Assembly: GCA_944321465.1 (NCBI GenBank)
Contig: CALULL010000008.1
Location: 51,157-115,156 of the forward strand
Origin: an uncultured Bacteroides sp.
Lineage (GTDB): Bacteria; Bacteroidota; Bacteroidia; Bacteroidales; Bacteroidaceae
Reading direction: 5' to 3'
Length of the DNA stretch: 64,000 nucleotides
The notes beneath the pieces are model-generated. The model did not search any database, had not been told where the DNA came from, and was given only the letters and a program-made list of their open reading frames with translations. This document shows, piece by piece, positions 1 through 8,451 of the stretch. The translations under genes and the position numbers were made by a program. The number at the start of each line of letters is the position of its first letter. The first letter of the stretch is position 1.

Positions 1-381
1 TCATATCGCTTTTAATTTATAAGGTTAAAAAAATAGCTTTTGCCTGTTGGGGAGAGCGGGCGTACCTTTGCCCGGCAAGTCCGTGGCAAATGTACGAAAA
101 GAAATGCCTCGGTGTACACGTGCGGGGGCATTCTTTTGCGGTCGGGGCGTTTTCTGTGTCGGGAAGTGGGCGCAGGGCGGCGGCCCGCCGTCTGCCCGGT
201 CCCCGGAAAGCCGCCTGAAACTTCCGTTGTTGGGAAAAAAGTCCGTCGTCGGGTAAAAAAAACGGGTCGGAAGTCTTGTATTCCTAAAGAATTGTTTATT
301 TTTGCCAATGGCTGCCGGTTTGTCATTCCGTGCGCCTCGTGCCAAGAAAAGCATTTACTAATTATTATAGCTGAAAAACGT
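1..381. other. Upstream gap with a lone 22-bp-family unit
   Basis: No gene is supported here; an in-frame upstream extension of the first gene exists but lacks a signal peptide and crosses that gene's promoter. Positions 57-76 hold one copy of the dispersed GC-rich unit in the variant GCGTACCTTTGCCCGGC, which also contains an exact TACCTTTG -7 match at 63-70. No second in-register copy is visible. Confidence 0.5.
276..304 (+). promoter_or_regulatory. Bacteroidales-type promoter for the 382-3553 operon
   Basis: A TTG at 276-278 is followed 18 bases later by TATTTTTG at 297-304, matching the -33/-7 arrangement of the Bacteroidales primary sigma factor. It lies 77 bases upstream of the first start codon. 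Confidence 0.7.
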
Positions 382-1065
382 ATGAAAAGAAATCTTTTGA
401 TTGGCGCCCTGACGGCGCTGTTTGTGTGCTTCGCCCTGGGCGTTCAGGCACAAGAGAGAGCAACAGGCAAGGACTACAAGGACCTGAAAAAGCAAGAGAA
501 AGTGTTGGACAAGGAACTTCGCAAGAAAGCGCTCAAGGAAGCCCGCAGGGAGGCAAAGCAACTGGAGAAAGAAGGCTTCCGCACGCCGGTGGGCAAACTG
601 CCGCTGGCCAAGCAGCTGGAGAACGCCTGGGAGAAGCAGGCCGAACTGGACATGGAGGGAAATCCGTTCTGGTACATCGCCTCGTCGCGGGCTGTGGGCG
701 GCAACCAGTCGTCGGCAGTACTGCAGGCTACGAACGCAGCCAAGATAGACCTGGCCGGGCAGATACAGACGCGCGTGGCACAGCTCATCGAGACCAAGGT
801 GGCCAACGATGACATGGGGCAGGAAGAGGCCGCCAGCCTGTCGAGCGTGGTGGCTTCGAGCAAGAGCATCATCTCGGCCACGCTGGGACGCACCATCCCG
901 CTGGTAGAGGTCTATCGTACCTTGGAGAACAAGAACGTGGAGGTGATGGTTACCATAGGCTACAGCTCGCAGGCTGCCAACAAGGCTGCCGTGGAGGCTA
1001 TTCGCAAGGAACTGGCGGGCAAGTCGGAGGAACTGGCTCAGGAACTGGACAAACTTGGCTATTGA
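382..1065 (+). CDS. Exported LPP20-like protein of unknown function
   Basis: The product has 227 residues. The start at 382 was chosen because it gives a clean signal peptide (MKRNLLIGALTALFVCFALG, cleavage after VQA). A Lys/Glu/Arg-rich helical stretch follows (about residues 30-70). The rest resembles LPP20/FlgP-type domains: a segment with WYIASSRA, then Ala-rich helices and a beta strand near VEVMVTIGY. It is probably periplasmic or membrane-attached. The next gene starts 6 bases after the stop, so it heads a three-gene operon of exported proteins. The role is unknown and the family assignment is by resemblance only. Confidence 0.75.
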   Translation: MKRNLLIGALTALFVCFALGVQAQERATGKDYKDLKKQEKVLDKELRKKALKEARREAKQLEKEGFRTPVGKLPLAKQLENAWEKQAELDMEGNPFWYIASSRAVGGNQSSAVLQATNAAKIDLAGQIQTRVAQLIETKVANDDMGQEEAASLSSVVASSKSIISATLGRTIPLVEVYRTLENKNVEVMVTIGYSSQAANKAAVEAIRKELAGKSEELAQELDKLGY

Positions 1066-1071
1066 CGAACC

Positions 1072-1920
1072 ATGAGGCAAGCAATAGCTCTCAGAGTGTC
1101 TGGCTCCTCGACCCTAAGCCCTCGTCCCTATAGCCTTGTCTCCCTCCTCCTGGCCCTCGCACTGCTCCTGGCTGGGCCGGTAGCGGCACAGCAAAAGCCG
1201 GTGAAGGTGAGGAACGTGGAGGGCCGCTGGCAGGTGAACGACAACACCACGCTGAAGGAGGCCGAAGAGCGCGCCTTCCTGGAAGCCAAGAAGGAAGCCC
1301 TGCGCCGGGCAGGGGTGATGGAGAACGTGTGGTCGGTCTTCGGGCAGATAACGCAGGAGAACGGCACCGAGTTTGAGGAAGCCTACTCGCAGATGAACGT
1401 GCTGGCCATCGGCGGTATGCTGAACGTGACGCGCAAGAGGGTGGACGAAGTGTGGGACACCGAGTCGCGCAGCCTCTACAAGGTGGTGACCATTGACGCC
1501 ACAGTGCAGAAAGGCCAGGAGGCCGACCCGGAATATGCGCTGGAGGTGCGGGGGCTGGCACCGCTCTACCGGCAGGGCGAGGTGCTGAACTGCAAGCTGA
1601 AGGTGCACGGCTCGGACTCGTACCTGAAGTTCTTCTGGTTTGACGACACGGGCGGCTCGCTGCTCTATCCCAACAGCTACGAAGGCGACCAGCTGTTTGA
1701 GGCGGGACGAGAGTATGGCATCCCGCTGAGCAACGCAGTGGAGTATCGCATGGAGAAGACGGGAAAGGCCGAGAGCGAGAAGATAAACATGATGCTGGTG
1801 GCCACGAAGGAGAACATACCCTATACGGGCGAAGTGACCTACGGCGAAGTGCTGAAGTGGGTTTACTCCATTGCGGCCGACAAGCGTTGTGCGTTCTACG
1901 AGATGGTAATAATAAAGTAA
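1072..1920 (+). CDS. Exported DUF4384-like protein
   Basis: The protein has 282 residues with an N-terminal extension and hydrophobic signal segment (about residues 22-40, ending PVAAQQ). The first half has the Ala/Glu-rich form seen in LPP20-like proteins (EAEERAFLEAKKEALRRAG). The second half, with FFWFDDTGGSLLYPN and an EAGREYGIPL turn, resembles DUF4384, a domain found in exported bacterial proteins and some protease accessory proteins. It lies 6 bases after the previous gene and 64 bases before the transglutaminase-like gene. A joint envelope role for the three products is inferred from operon structure. Confidence 0.75.
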   Translation: MRQAIALRVSGSSTLSPRPYSLVSLLLALALLLAGPVAAQQKPVKVRNVEGRWQVNDNTTLKEAEERAFLEAKKEALRRAGVMENVWSVFGQITQENGTEFEEAYSQMNVLAIGGMLNVTRKRVDEVWDTESRSLYKVVTIDATVQKGQEADPEYALEVRGLAPLYRQGEVLNCKLKVHGSDSYLKFFWFDDTGGSLLYPNSYEGDQLFEAGREYGIPLSNAVEYRMEKTGKAESEKINMMLVATKENIPYTGEVTYGEVLKWVYSIAADKRCAFYEMVIIK

Positions 1921-1984
1921 ACACGTGCGGTCCGCCTCCGGACGCGGAAGGCGGGCGGGCCGCCCACACATAGACAGAACAGCA

Positions 1985-3553
1985 ATGACAATGAAAAAAC
2001 CTACGAAAGACATGGTACGCCTCGCGCTGGCTTGCGCGCTGGCCGTGCCGTCGGCTGCGGCCTGGGGACAGGAGTATGAAAAGGAGTTTGAAGCTTTCAG
2101 GCAGGCACAGGAGCAGGAGTTCGACACGTTCAGGAACGAGGTGGATGCCGAGTTTGAGACCTTTCTGCGCGAGGCGTGGCAGGAGTATAAGGCGTTTGCC
2201 CCCGAGCCTGTACCCAGCCGCCCGGAACCTCCCGTGCCGGTAACGTTCGACAGGGAGAAGCCCCTGCCGGTGCCTGTGGCTATCAAGCCGGGCCTGCCCA
2301 AGGTGCCCGATGCTCCCATGCCGGGGCTTGACGACAAGGTGCCGGTGGACGTGCCGCGTCCCGACCTGCCGCCGCTTGACAGCAGGCCCGCGCCGGGTGT
2401 CTACGTGCCCGGCCAGCCCTACACGCCGGTGCTGACTCCCGTCCCCGTCCCGCCCCGGAAACCGGGCGAACGCATTCGGCGCACGTCGGTAACATTCTAC
2501 GGGACGGACTTCGACGTGTGTACCACCGTGGTGGAAGATTTGCGTCTGAAGGGTGTGGGCGAGAACGACGTGGCCGATGCCTGGCGGCAGGTGTGCAGTC
2601 GTGAATACGAACAATTGGTGAAAGACTGCATGGACGTGCGCCGTGAGAAGCGGCTGAACGACTGGGGCTATCTGGCCTTCACCAAGCAGATAGGCGAACA
2701 ACTCTACGGGCCGGAGCGCACGGACGACATCGCTTTCCTGCAGATGTTCCTGCTCAGCAAGTCGGGGTACCGGGTGCGCCTGGCCAAGGTGGACGAAGGG
2801 CTGAAGTTGCTTGTGGCCACGGCAGGCACCATCTACGGAACGCCCTATTTGCAGATAAGCGGGGCGAAGTACTATGTGTTCGAGCCACGCCAGGGAGCCT
2901 CGATGAGCATCTATACTTACCGGCAGGACTTCGCCGAGTCGAAGAACCTGGTCAATCTCAGTCTGGAGGACATCCCTGAACTCGACCTCGAACCCCACGA
3001 ACGGGTGTTCCGGGCCAAGGAAAGCGGCATAGAAGTGCGCACGGTGGTCAACGCCAATCTGATGGATTTCTATCGGGACTATCCTCAGTGCGACCTGCTG
3101 CTGCACTACAAGGCTCCCATGAGCGAGGAGCTGCGCGAGGAACTTTACCGGCAATTGCGCGAAGCCGTCTCGGGCAAGGCGGAGGAGGAGGCCGCCGGGC
3201 TGCTGCTGGAGTTTGTGCAGACGGCCTTCGACTACCGCACGGACGGAGAACAGTTTGGCTATGAGAAACCGTTCTTCCCCGACGAGACATTCTATTACCC
3301 CTACTGCGACTGCGAAGACCGGGCGATGCTCTATGCCACGCTGGTGCACGATCTGCTGGGACTGGACGTGGTGTTGCTGGATTATCCCAACCACATCGCT
3401 TCGGCCGTGCGCTTCAAGGGCGAGGTCAGAGGCGACCACTTGCTGCTAAAGGACGGCGGAAAGTATCTCATCTGTGACCCGACCTACATCGGTGCCCCCA
3501 TCGGGCAGTGCATGGAACAATACCGGACGGTGTCGCCGGGGATTATCCGTTGA
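1985..3553 (+). CDS. Exported transglutaminase-like cysteine protein with Pro-rich linker
   Basis: The protein has 522 residues. The start at 1985 (or 1991) gives a signal peptide ending SAAAWGQ; the longer reading frame upstream has none. After the signal come short repeats (about 30-70) of the type EYEKEFEAFRQAQEQEFDTF, probably helical, then a Pro-rich linker (about 75-165). The C-terminal third is a transglutaminase-like fold: catalytic Cys443 in CDCEDRA, His470 in NHIASAV and Asp498 in CDPTY are all present. Such proteins act as peptidases or amide-forming enzymes on envelope substrates; the substrate here is unknown. It is the last gene of the operon. Confidence 0.8.
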   Translation: MTMKKPTKDMVRLALACALAVPSAAAWGQEYEKEFEAFRQAQEQEFDTFRNEVDAEFETFLREAWQEYKAFAPEPVPSRPEPPVPVTFDREKPLPVPVAIKPGLPKVPDAPMPGLDDKVPVDVPRPDLPPLDSRPAPGVYVPGQPYTPVLTPVPVPPRKPGERIRRTSVTFYGTDFDVCTTVVEDLRLKGVGENDVADAWRQVCSREYEQLVKDCMDVRREKRLNDWGYLAFTKQIGEQLYGPERTDDIAFLQMFLLSKSGYRVRLAKVDEGLKLLVATAGTIYGTPYLQISGAKYYVFEPRQGASMSIYTYRQDFAESKNLVNLSLEDIPELDLEPHERVFRAKESGIEVRTVVNANLMDFYRDYPQCDLLLHYKAPMSEELREELYRQLREAVSGKAEEEAAGLLLEFVQTAFDYRTDGEQFGYEKPFFPDETFYYPYCDCEDRAMLYATLVHDLLGLDVVLLDYPNHIASAVRFKGEVRGDHLLLKDGGKYLICDPTYIGAPIGQCMEQYRTVSPGIIR

Positions 3554-3635
3554 GCGAGTGTTAAATATTACAATAAAAGCAACCGATGTTGAATAAAAGC
3601 GTCCTCGGTTACCGTCAGGGTTTGGCAAAAAAGCG

Positions 3636-3643
3636 TATTTTTG
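3636..3643 (+). promoter_or_regulatory. -7 box for pta-ackA
   Basis: TATTTTTG fits the Bacteroidales -7 consensus TAnnTTTG. No convincing -33 element lies at the usual spacing. It is 58 bases upstream of the pta start. Confidence 0.6.
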
Positions 3644-3701
3644 CGCTTGGGAGAGAGGGCATCTTCGCTCACGTGAATATTATCCTAAAAAACAATATAT
3701 T

Positions 3702-4718
3702 ATGCAGAAACTGATTGAAGAGATTGTGGAGCGTGCCAAGGCTAACCGCCAACGCATCGTGCTCCCAGAAGGTACCGAAGAACGGACGTTGAAGGCTGCC
3801 AACCAGATATTGACCGACGGCGTAGCCGATCTTATCCTGCTTGGCAAAGAAGCCGAAATAGAGGCTTGTGCTAAGGAGTGGGGACTGGGCAACATCGGCA
3901 AGGCTACTATCATAGACCCCGAAACTTCGCCCCGCAAGGAGGAATATGCCCAGTTGCTTTGCGAACTGCGCAAGAAGAAAGGCATGACCATTGAAGAGGC
4001 CCGGAAGCTGGTTTGCGACCCCTTGTACTATGGGTGCCTTATGATAAAGAACGGCGATGCAGACGGACAGTTGGCCGGTGCCCGCAACACGACTGGCAAC
4101 GTCCTGCGCCCGGCTTTGCAAATCATTAAGACCGCTCCGGGCATCACTTGTGTGTCGGGGGCAATGATTTTGCTGACACATGCCCCGGAGTATGGAAAGA
4201 ACGGCGTGCTGGTAATGGGCGACGTGGCCGTGACACCCGTCCCCGATGCCGGACAGCTGGCTCAGATTGCCGTCTGCACGGCCCGCACGGCCAAGGCTGT
4301 AGCCGATCTTGACCCGAAGGTGGCTATGCTTAGCTTCTCCACTAAAGGCTCGGCCAAGCATGAGGTGGTAGACAAGGTAGTCGAGGCTCTCCGCATTGCC
4401 AAGGAAATGGCTCCCGACATCGCTATCGACGGCGAGTTGCAGGCTGATGCCGCCTTGGTTCCTTCGGTTGGTGCCAGCAAGGCTCCGGGTTCGGCCATTG
4501 CCGGACATGCCAACGTGCTTGTGGTCCCCAATCTCGAAGTGGGCAACATCTCCTACAAGCTTGTTCAGCGTCTGGGACACGCCGAAGCCATCGGTCCCGT
4601 CCTGCAAGGCATCGCACGCCCCGTCAACGACCTGTCGCGTGGCTGCTCCATTGAGGACGTTTATTGCATGATAGCCGTTACAGCCAATCAGGCCATAGCA
4701 GCAAAGGCCGGCAAATAA
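3702..4718 (+). CDS. pta: Phosphate acetyltransferase
   Basis: This enzyme interconverts acetyl-CoA and acetyl phosphate in the cytoplasm. The 338-residue protein is the short catalytic form without the N-terminal regulatory domain. Family features include RIVLPEGTEERTLKAA at the N-terminus, DGQLAGARNTTGNVLRPALQ in the middle, FSTKGSAKHE, and the C-terminal region with VVPNLEVGNISYKLVQRLG. It lies 30 bases before ackA, the classic acetate-forming pair, consistent with fermentative ATP production. Confidence 0.97.
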   Translation: MQKLIEEIVERAKANRQRIVLPEGTEERTLKAANQILTDGVADLILLGKEAEIEACAKEWGLGNIGKATIIDPETSPRKEEYAQLLCELRKKKGMTIEEARKLVCDPLYYGCLMIKNGDADGQLAGARNTTGNVLRPALQIIKTAPGITCVSGAMILLTHAPEYGKNGVLVMGDVAVTPVPDAGQLAQIAVCTARTAKAVADLDPKVAMLSFSTKGSAKHEVVDKVVEALRIAKEMAPDIAIDGELQADAALVPSVGASKAPGSAIAGHANVLVVPNLEVGNISYKLVQRLGHAEAIGPVLQGIARPVNDLSRGCSIEDVYCMIAVTANQAIAAKAGK

Positions 4719-4748
4719 CCTGATAATCCGATAATCATCACAGGACAC

Positions 4749-5948
4749 ATGAAAATTTTAGTATTGAATTGCGGTAGCTCGTCCATTAAGTACAAACTGT
4801 TCGACATGGACGACAAGTCCGTCATCGCACAAGGAGGCATTGAGAAAATCGGCCTTAAAGGCTCGTTCCTGAAACTGACCTTACCCAATGGGGAGAAAAA
4901 AATACTGGAGAAGGACATTCCCGAACATACCGTAGGTGTAGACTTCATCCTTCAGACGCTGGTAAGTCCCGAGTACGGGGCCATCAAGTCGCTTGACGAG
5001 ATTAACGCCGTAGGCCATCGCATGGTGCACGGGGGAGAGAAGTTCAGCGAGTCCGTACTGCTGACGAAAGAGGTGCTTGACGCTTTCATCGCCTGCAACG
5101 ACCTGGCCCCGCTGCACAATCCTGCCAACCTGAAAGGTGTGCACGCCATTGATGCCATCCTGCCCAACGTGCCTCAGATAGGGGTGTTTGATACGGCTTT
5201 CCATCAGACTATGCCCGACTATGCCTACATGTATGCAGTCCCCTACGAGCTGTATACTAAGTACGGTGTCCGTCGCTACGGTTTCCACGGGACATCCCAC
5301 CGCTATGTCTCCAAGCGTGCTTGCGAGTTTCTGGGCATACCTGCGGAGGGAACGCGCATGATAACCTGCCACATCGGCAATGGCGGTTCGGTGACAGCCA
5401 TCAAGGACGGCAAGTGCGTGGATACCAGTATGGGACTGACACCCCTTGAGGGCCTGATGATGGGCACGCGCAGCGGTGACATTGATGCCGGTGCCGTGAC
5501 GTTCATCATGGAGAAAGAGGGGCTTGACGCTACGGGCGTATCCAACCTGCTCAACAAGAAGAGTGGCGTGCTGGGCGTGTCGGGCGTGTCGAGCGACATG
5601 CGCGAACTGGAGGCTGCCGTGGCTGCGGGCAATCCGCGTGCCATTCTGGCAGATAAGATGTACTTCTACCGCATAAAGAAGTACGTCGGGGCCTATGCTG
5701 CGGCTCTTGGCGGTGTAGATGTAATCGTGTTCACCGGCGGTGTAGGCGAGAACCAGTTGAACTGCCGCACGGACGTGTGCGAAGGTCTGGAGTTTATGGG
5801 TGTCAAGGTCGATCCCGAGCGCAACAAGGTACGCGGTCAGGAGGCCCTTATCTCCACCGACGACTCCAAGGTGAAGGTTGTCGTCATACCTACCGACGAA
5901 GAGCTGATGATTGCTTCTGACACAATGGATATCCTTACCCGCAAGTAA
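4749..5948 (+). CDS. ackA: Acetate kinase
   Basis: It converts acetyl phosphate and ADP to acetate and ATP. The 399-residue length is normal for the family. Signatures are the N-terminal NCGSSSIKYKLF, the central RYGFHGTSHRYVSKRA, CHIGNGGSVTAIKDGK, and the C-terminal DVIVFTGGVGEN. It is cotranscribed with pta and followed by a strong terminator at 5990-6034. Confidence 0.98.
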   Translation: MKILVLNCGSSSIKYKLFDMDDKSVIAQGGIEKIGLKGSFLKLTLPNGEKKILEKDIPEHTVGVDFILQTLVSPEYGAIKSLDEINAVGHRMVHGGEKFSESVLLTKEVLDAFIACNDLAPLHNPANLKGVHAIDAILPNVPQIGVFDTAFHQTMPDYAYMYAVPYELYTKYGVRRYGFHGTSHRYVSKRACEFLGIPAEGTRMITCHIGNGGSVTAIKDGKCVDTSMGLTPLEGLMMGTRSGDIDAGAVTFIMEKEGLDATGVSNLLNKKSGVLGVSGVSSDMRELEAAVAAGNPRAILADKMYFYRIKKYVGAYAAALGGVDVIVFTGGVGENQLNCRTDVCEGLEFMGVKVDPERNKVRGQEALISTDDSKVKVVVIPTDEELMIASDTMDILTRK

Positions 5949-5989
5949 TCGGTCGGAACTCAATAATTCGTTTCTTATAGAATGGCGCC

Positions 5990-6034
5990 CCCTTGCCCAC
6001 AGCCTCTATTGTTAGAGGTGGGCAAGGGTTTTTT
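5990..6034 (+). terminator. Rho-independent terminator of pta-ackA
   Basis: CCCTTGCCCAC (5990-6000) pairs with its complement ending in GGCAAGGG at 6028, with an inner CCTCT/AGAGG stem and a small bulge. Six T residues follow at 6029-6034. Confidence 0.9.
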
Positions 6035-6170
6035 CGTGCCTTTTTCTACGGTCGGCGTTGCGGTTGCTTCCAGTCGTTGTCCGTCGGCTGACTTATGTCT
6101 GGTAGCCGATATAGGCTTGTTCCTCCGACTGTTGCAGGCTTGTATTTCGAGGAACACCAATTTATCCCTT

Positions 6171-6256
6171 GGCGGGTACAGGTTCGTTCCCGGGCAGGTA
6201 CAGGTTTGCCCGTCGGGTGGGACAGGTGTGCTCCTGCGGGGGAAGAACTGTGCCCG
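6171..6256. repeat. 22-bp-period GC-rich repeat array, locus A
   Basis: Three clear units carry ACAGGT cores at 6178, 6200 and 6222, exactly 22 bases apart, and a fourth decayed unit is at 6244. All point the same way (GG at the centre). The array fills part of the gap 5949-6481 between ackA and the winged-helix gene; the rest of that gap holds only the ackA terminator and no recognised promoter. Confidence 0.75.
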
Positions 6257-6481
6257 TTTTCGACAGGTGATGTGGTCGGTCGAGAGGGTTAATTGTAACG
6301 GTGGGGACGTTTTTAGCCAACCGTGGTTAGCGTCGGTGAAAGTTTCGCAAAAGACGGGTTTCCCCGTGGTTTGGAACAGTGCTTTTCCGCCGGAAATGCT
6401 TTTCTTTGTGCTGTGGAAAGCCCTGTTGCGGGCCTGTTGCCCGGCAAGTGGTTTCCTCCATAAGAAAGAAAGGAGAACAAG

Positions 6482-6700
6482 ATGGGAAGTTACATTCAGT
6501 TCATTGCGGAGAATAGCCGCAAGGTGTATGACGTATTGCTGCGTTGCACGCGTTGCTCGTTTGGCGAGTTGTTGCAACGGTGCCAGCTGGCCGGTCCCGA
6601 GCTGGGTATGGCGTTGGTTCAGTTGCTGCGCGACAACAAGATAGAGCAGGAATATGCCGCTCAGGGTGTGTACTACCGCTTAGCGGTGGTCGCCTCCTGA
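6482..6700 (+). CDS. Small winged-helix protein (DUF2582-like)
   Basis: The 72-residue protein resembles the short winged helix-turn-helix family DUF2582, common in Bacteroidetes: one compact domain with KVYDVLLRC, a helix LGMALVQLLRDNKIEQ and a beta hairpin GVYYRLAV. An AAGGAGA Shine-Dalgarno sequence precedes the start at a normal distance, which is unusual in this order and supports translation. Its DNA or protein partner is unknown. It is monocistronic as far as can be seen. Confidence 0.75.
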   Translation: MGSYIQFIAENSRKVYDVLLRCTRCSFGELLQRCQLAGPELGMALVQLLRDNKIEQEYAAQGVYYRLAVVAS

Positions 6701-6857
6701 GGTCGACGGTAGTTCCGGCAGGGGTATAAATGCGATGGGCGCGGGTGTGCGTGGTGGCTGTCGCCGGGCCGGAGGGCGTGAGCCTCTCGGTCGGGCGGTG
6801 GCCGACGGCATCCGCGCCTGTTGTGTTGTCGGGGATAAGAGCTTGCCAAGCAGGCTC

Positions 6858-7508
6858 TTAGTCTACAAATTTCACCTTGCCTTCGTCGCGCGGCTTGGCT
6901 GCGGGAACCTCATCGGGGTAGCCGAAGCCTATGCAGTAGAGTAGTTCGTAACCTTCGCTGAAGCCCAGGCGTTGAAGATATTCGGCGGCTTCGGGCGTGC
7001 GCATGAAGGCGGCAGGACCTCCCAGGCAGCACGAGCCTATGCCCATGGACCAGGCCGAAAGCACCATGTTGCCGCCCAGCAGGCCGCAGTCAACCTGCGA
7101 GAAACCGTAGGAGGGGTCGTTGGCGATGAACACCACCGTGGGGGCGTTGCGGAACATGTTCTTGAACGAAGGGTCTTGGGCGGCCTGCGGGTACTTCTGC
7201 TTGTAGAGGGCGGTAATGCCGTCGATGAACTCGGGATTGTCCACCACGCGCACCTCCCACGACTGCTTGTTCTGGCCGTTGGGAGCGTTGATGCCACACT
7301 TCAGGATGACCTGCATCGTGTCGCGGCCTACGGGCTGGGGCTTGTACTTGCGCACGCTGCGGCGTGTCAGGATGTTCTCGGTGACGGCGTGGGCCTGGTC
7401 CACGATGGATGCCTGTGCTTCTGCCGTCTCTTGCTTTTGCCCTTGTTGGCCGCAGGCGCACATTGCAAGCATTGCCGCCCCGGCCAGGGCCAGTTTCAAG
7501 GTCTTCAT
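6858..7508 (-). CDS. Nitroreductase-family lipoprotein
   Basis: The 216-residue protein is an FMN-dependent nitroreductase-fold oxidoreductase with RRSVRKYKPQPV (phosphate binding), AINAPNG-like CGINAPNGQNKQSW, and the C-terminal LLYCIGFGYPDE. The N-terminus MKTLKLALAGAAMLAMCACG is a lipoprotein signal, so it is probably membrane-anchored, as are several Bacteroidales paralogues; its substrate is unknown. A short inverted repeat (6836-6842 with 6854-6860) overlaps the stop codon but has no T-run. It is transcribed divergently from upp. Confidence 0.85.
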   Translation of the reverse strand: MKTLKLALAGAAMLAMCACGQQGQKQETAEAQASIVDQAHAVTENILTRRSVRKYKPQPVGRDTMQVILKCGINAPNGQNKQSWEVRVVDNPEFIDGITALYKQKYPQAAQDPSFKNMFRNAPTVVFIANDPSYGFSQVDCGLLGGNMVLSAWSMGIGSCCLGGPAAFMRTPEAAEYLQRLGFSEGYELLYCIGFGYPDEVPAAKPRDEGKVKFVD

Positions 7509-7540
7509 ACTTCGTTTTGTTTTAGTTGGTTACACGTGGG

Positions 7541-7548
7541 CAAAGATA
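7541..7548 (-). promoter_or_regulatory. -7 box for the nitroreductase gene
   Basis: The minus strand reads TATCTTTG, a full match to TAnnTTTG, 33 bases upstream of the start codon. Confidence 0.6.
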
Positions 7549-7624
7549 GCAAAAAAAACTTCCCCGCCCATCTTTGCGGCAGGGCAAAGAAATGCCCGGT
7601 CGGCAAGTTTTGTGCCGCGTGGCA

Positions 7625-7654
7625 TTGGCAGATGTGCGGATTTGCGTACATTTG
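7625..7654 (+). promoter_or_regulatory. Promoter for upp
   Basis: A TTG at 7625-7627 and TACATTTG at 7647-7654 are separated by exactly 19 bases, the ideal Bacteroidales spacing. The upp start is 36 bases downstream. Confidence 0.8.
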
Positions 7655-7690
7655 CTTCCGCTATTCCGTTTTACATCTAAAGACATCCGT

Positions 7691-8350
7691 ATGAAAGTAG
7701 TGAACTTTGCCGAAAGCAATTCTGTGCTGAACCAGTTTGTAGCCGAGCTGCGCGACGTGCGTGTGCAGGGCGACCGGATGCGCTTCCGCCGCAACGTGGA
7801 GCGCATAGGTGAGCTGATGGCCTACGAGATGAGCAAGGAACTGACTTATAGCCTGAAGCAGGTGACGACCCCTCTGGGCGTGGCCACTGCCAGCACGCCC
7901 GACGACGAGCTGGTGATAGCCACCGTCTTCCGGGCCGGGCTGCCGCTGCATCAGGGTTTCCTGAACGTGTTCGACCGCGCGGGCAATGCCTTCGTGTCGG
8001 CCTATCGTTACTACAAGGACAAGGAGTGCCGCACGCTGGACGTGCACATAGAGTACATCGCCGCCCCCGACCTGAGCGGCAAGACCCTGCTGCTGGTCGA
8101 CCCCATGCTGGCGACGGGCGAGAGCATGGAACTGGCCTGGAAGGCGTTTCTCACCAAGGGGAGGCCCCGCCGCGTGATGGTGGCCTGCGTCATAGCCAGC
8201 CGTCAGGGCGTGGAGCATCTGCAACGGCTGTTCCCCTCGGACGACGTGAAGCTGTGGTGCGGTGCCATAGACCCCGCCCTCGACGAGCGTTCCTACATCG
8301 TTCCGGGGCTGGGCGACGCGGGCGACCTGGCCTACGGCGATAAACTGTAG
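7691..8350 (+). CDS. upp: Uracil phosphoribosyltransferase
   Basis: It salvages uracil to UMP using PRPP. The start at 7691 gives 219 residues and places the start after the promoter; the longer frame would run through it. The PRPP-binding loop is LLLVDPMLATGES, and the C-terminus carries the uracil-binding signature YIVPGLGDAGDLAYG. It is monocistronic and converges on argS. Confidence 0.96.
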   Translation: MKVVNFAESNSVLNQFVAELRDVRVQGDRMRFRRNVERIGELMAYEMSKELTYSLKQVTTPLGVATASTPDDELVIATVFRAGLPLHQGFLNVFDRAGNAFVSAYRYYKDKECRTLDVHIEYIAAPDLSGKTLLLVDPMLATGESMELAWKAFLTKGRPRRVMVACVIASRQGVEHLQRLFPSDDVKLWCGAIDPALDERSYIVPGLGDAGDLAYGDKL

Positions 8351-8366
8351 GGGCTGCCGACCATGG

Positions 8367-8415
8367 GCGAAGCCGGTTTCTCCATCTCCCGAGGGAGCGG
8401 GGAAACCGGCTTCGC
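8367..8415. terminator. Perfect 14-bp hairpin between convergent upp and argS
   Basis: GCGAAGCCGGTTTC (8367-8380) is followed at 8402-8415 by its exact complement. Neither strand shows a T-run after the stem. Its position between two 3' ends suggests bidirectional termination or 3'-end protection. Confidence 0.6.
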
Positions 8416-8451
8416 TGCGTGTGGTGCGGGCCGTGGGCCGGGAGCGGCGGG

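Noticed and set aside
40-381. N-terminal extension of the first gene
   Set aside because: It would cross a good promoter at 276-304 and bury a clean signal peptide.
1091-3439. Long antisense open frame opposite the first operon
   Set aside because: It is a high-GC shadow of three genes with signal peptides and domain motifs; its composition is His/Arg/Gln-rich without any domain.
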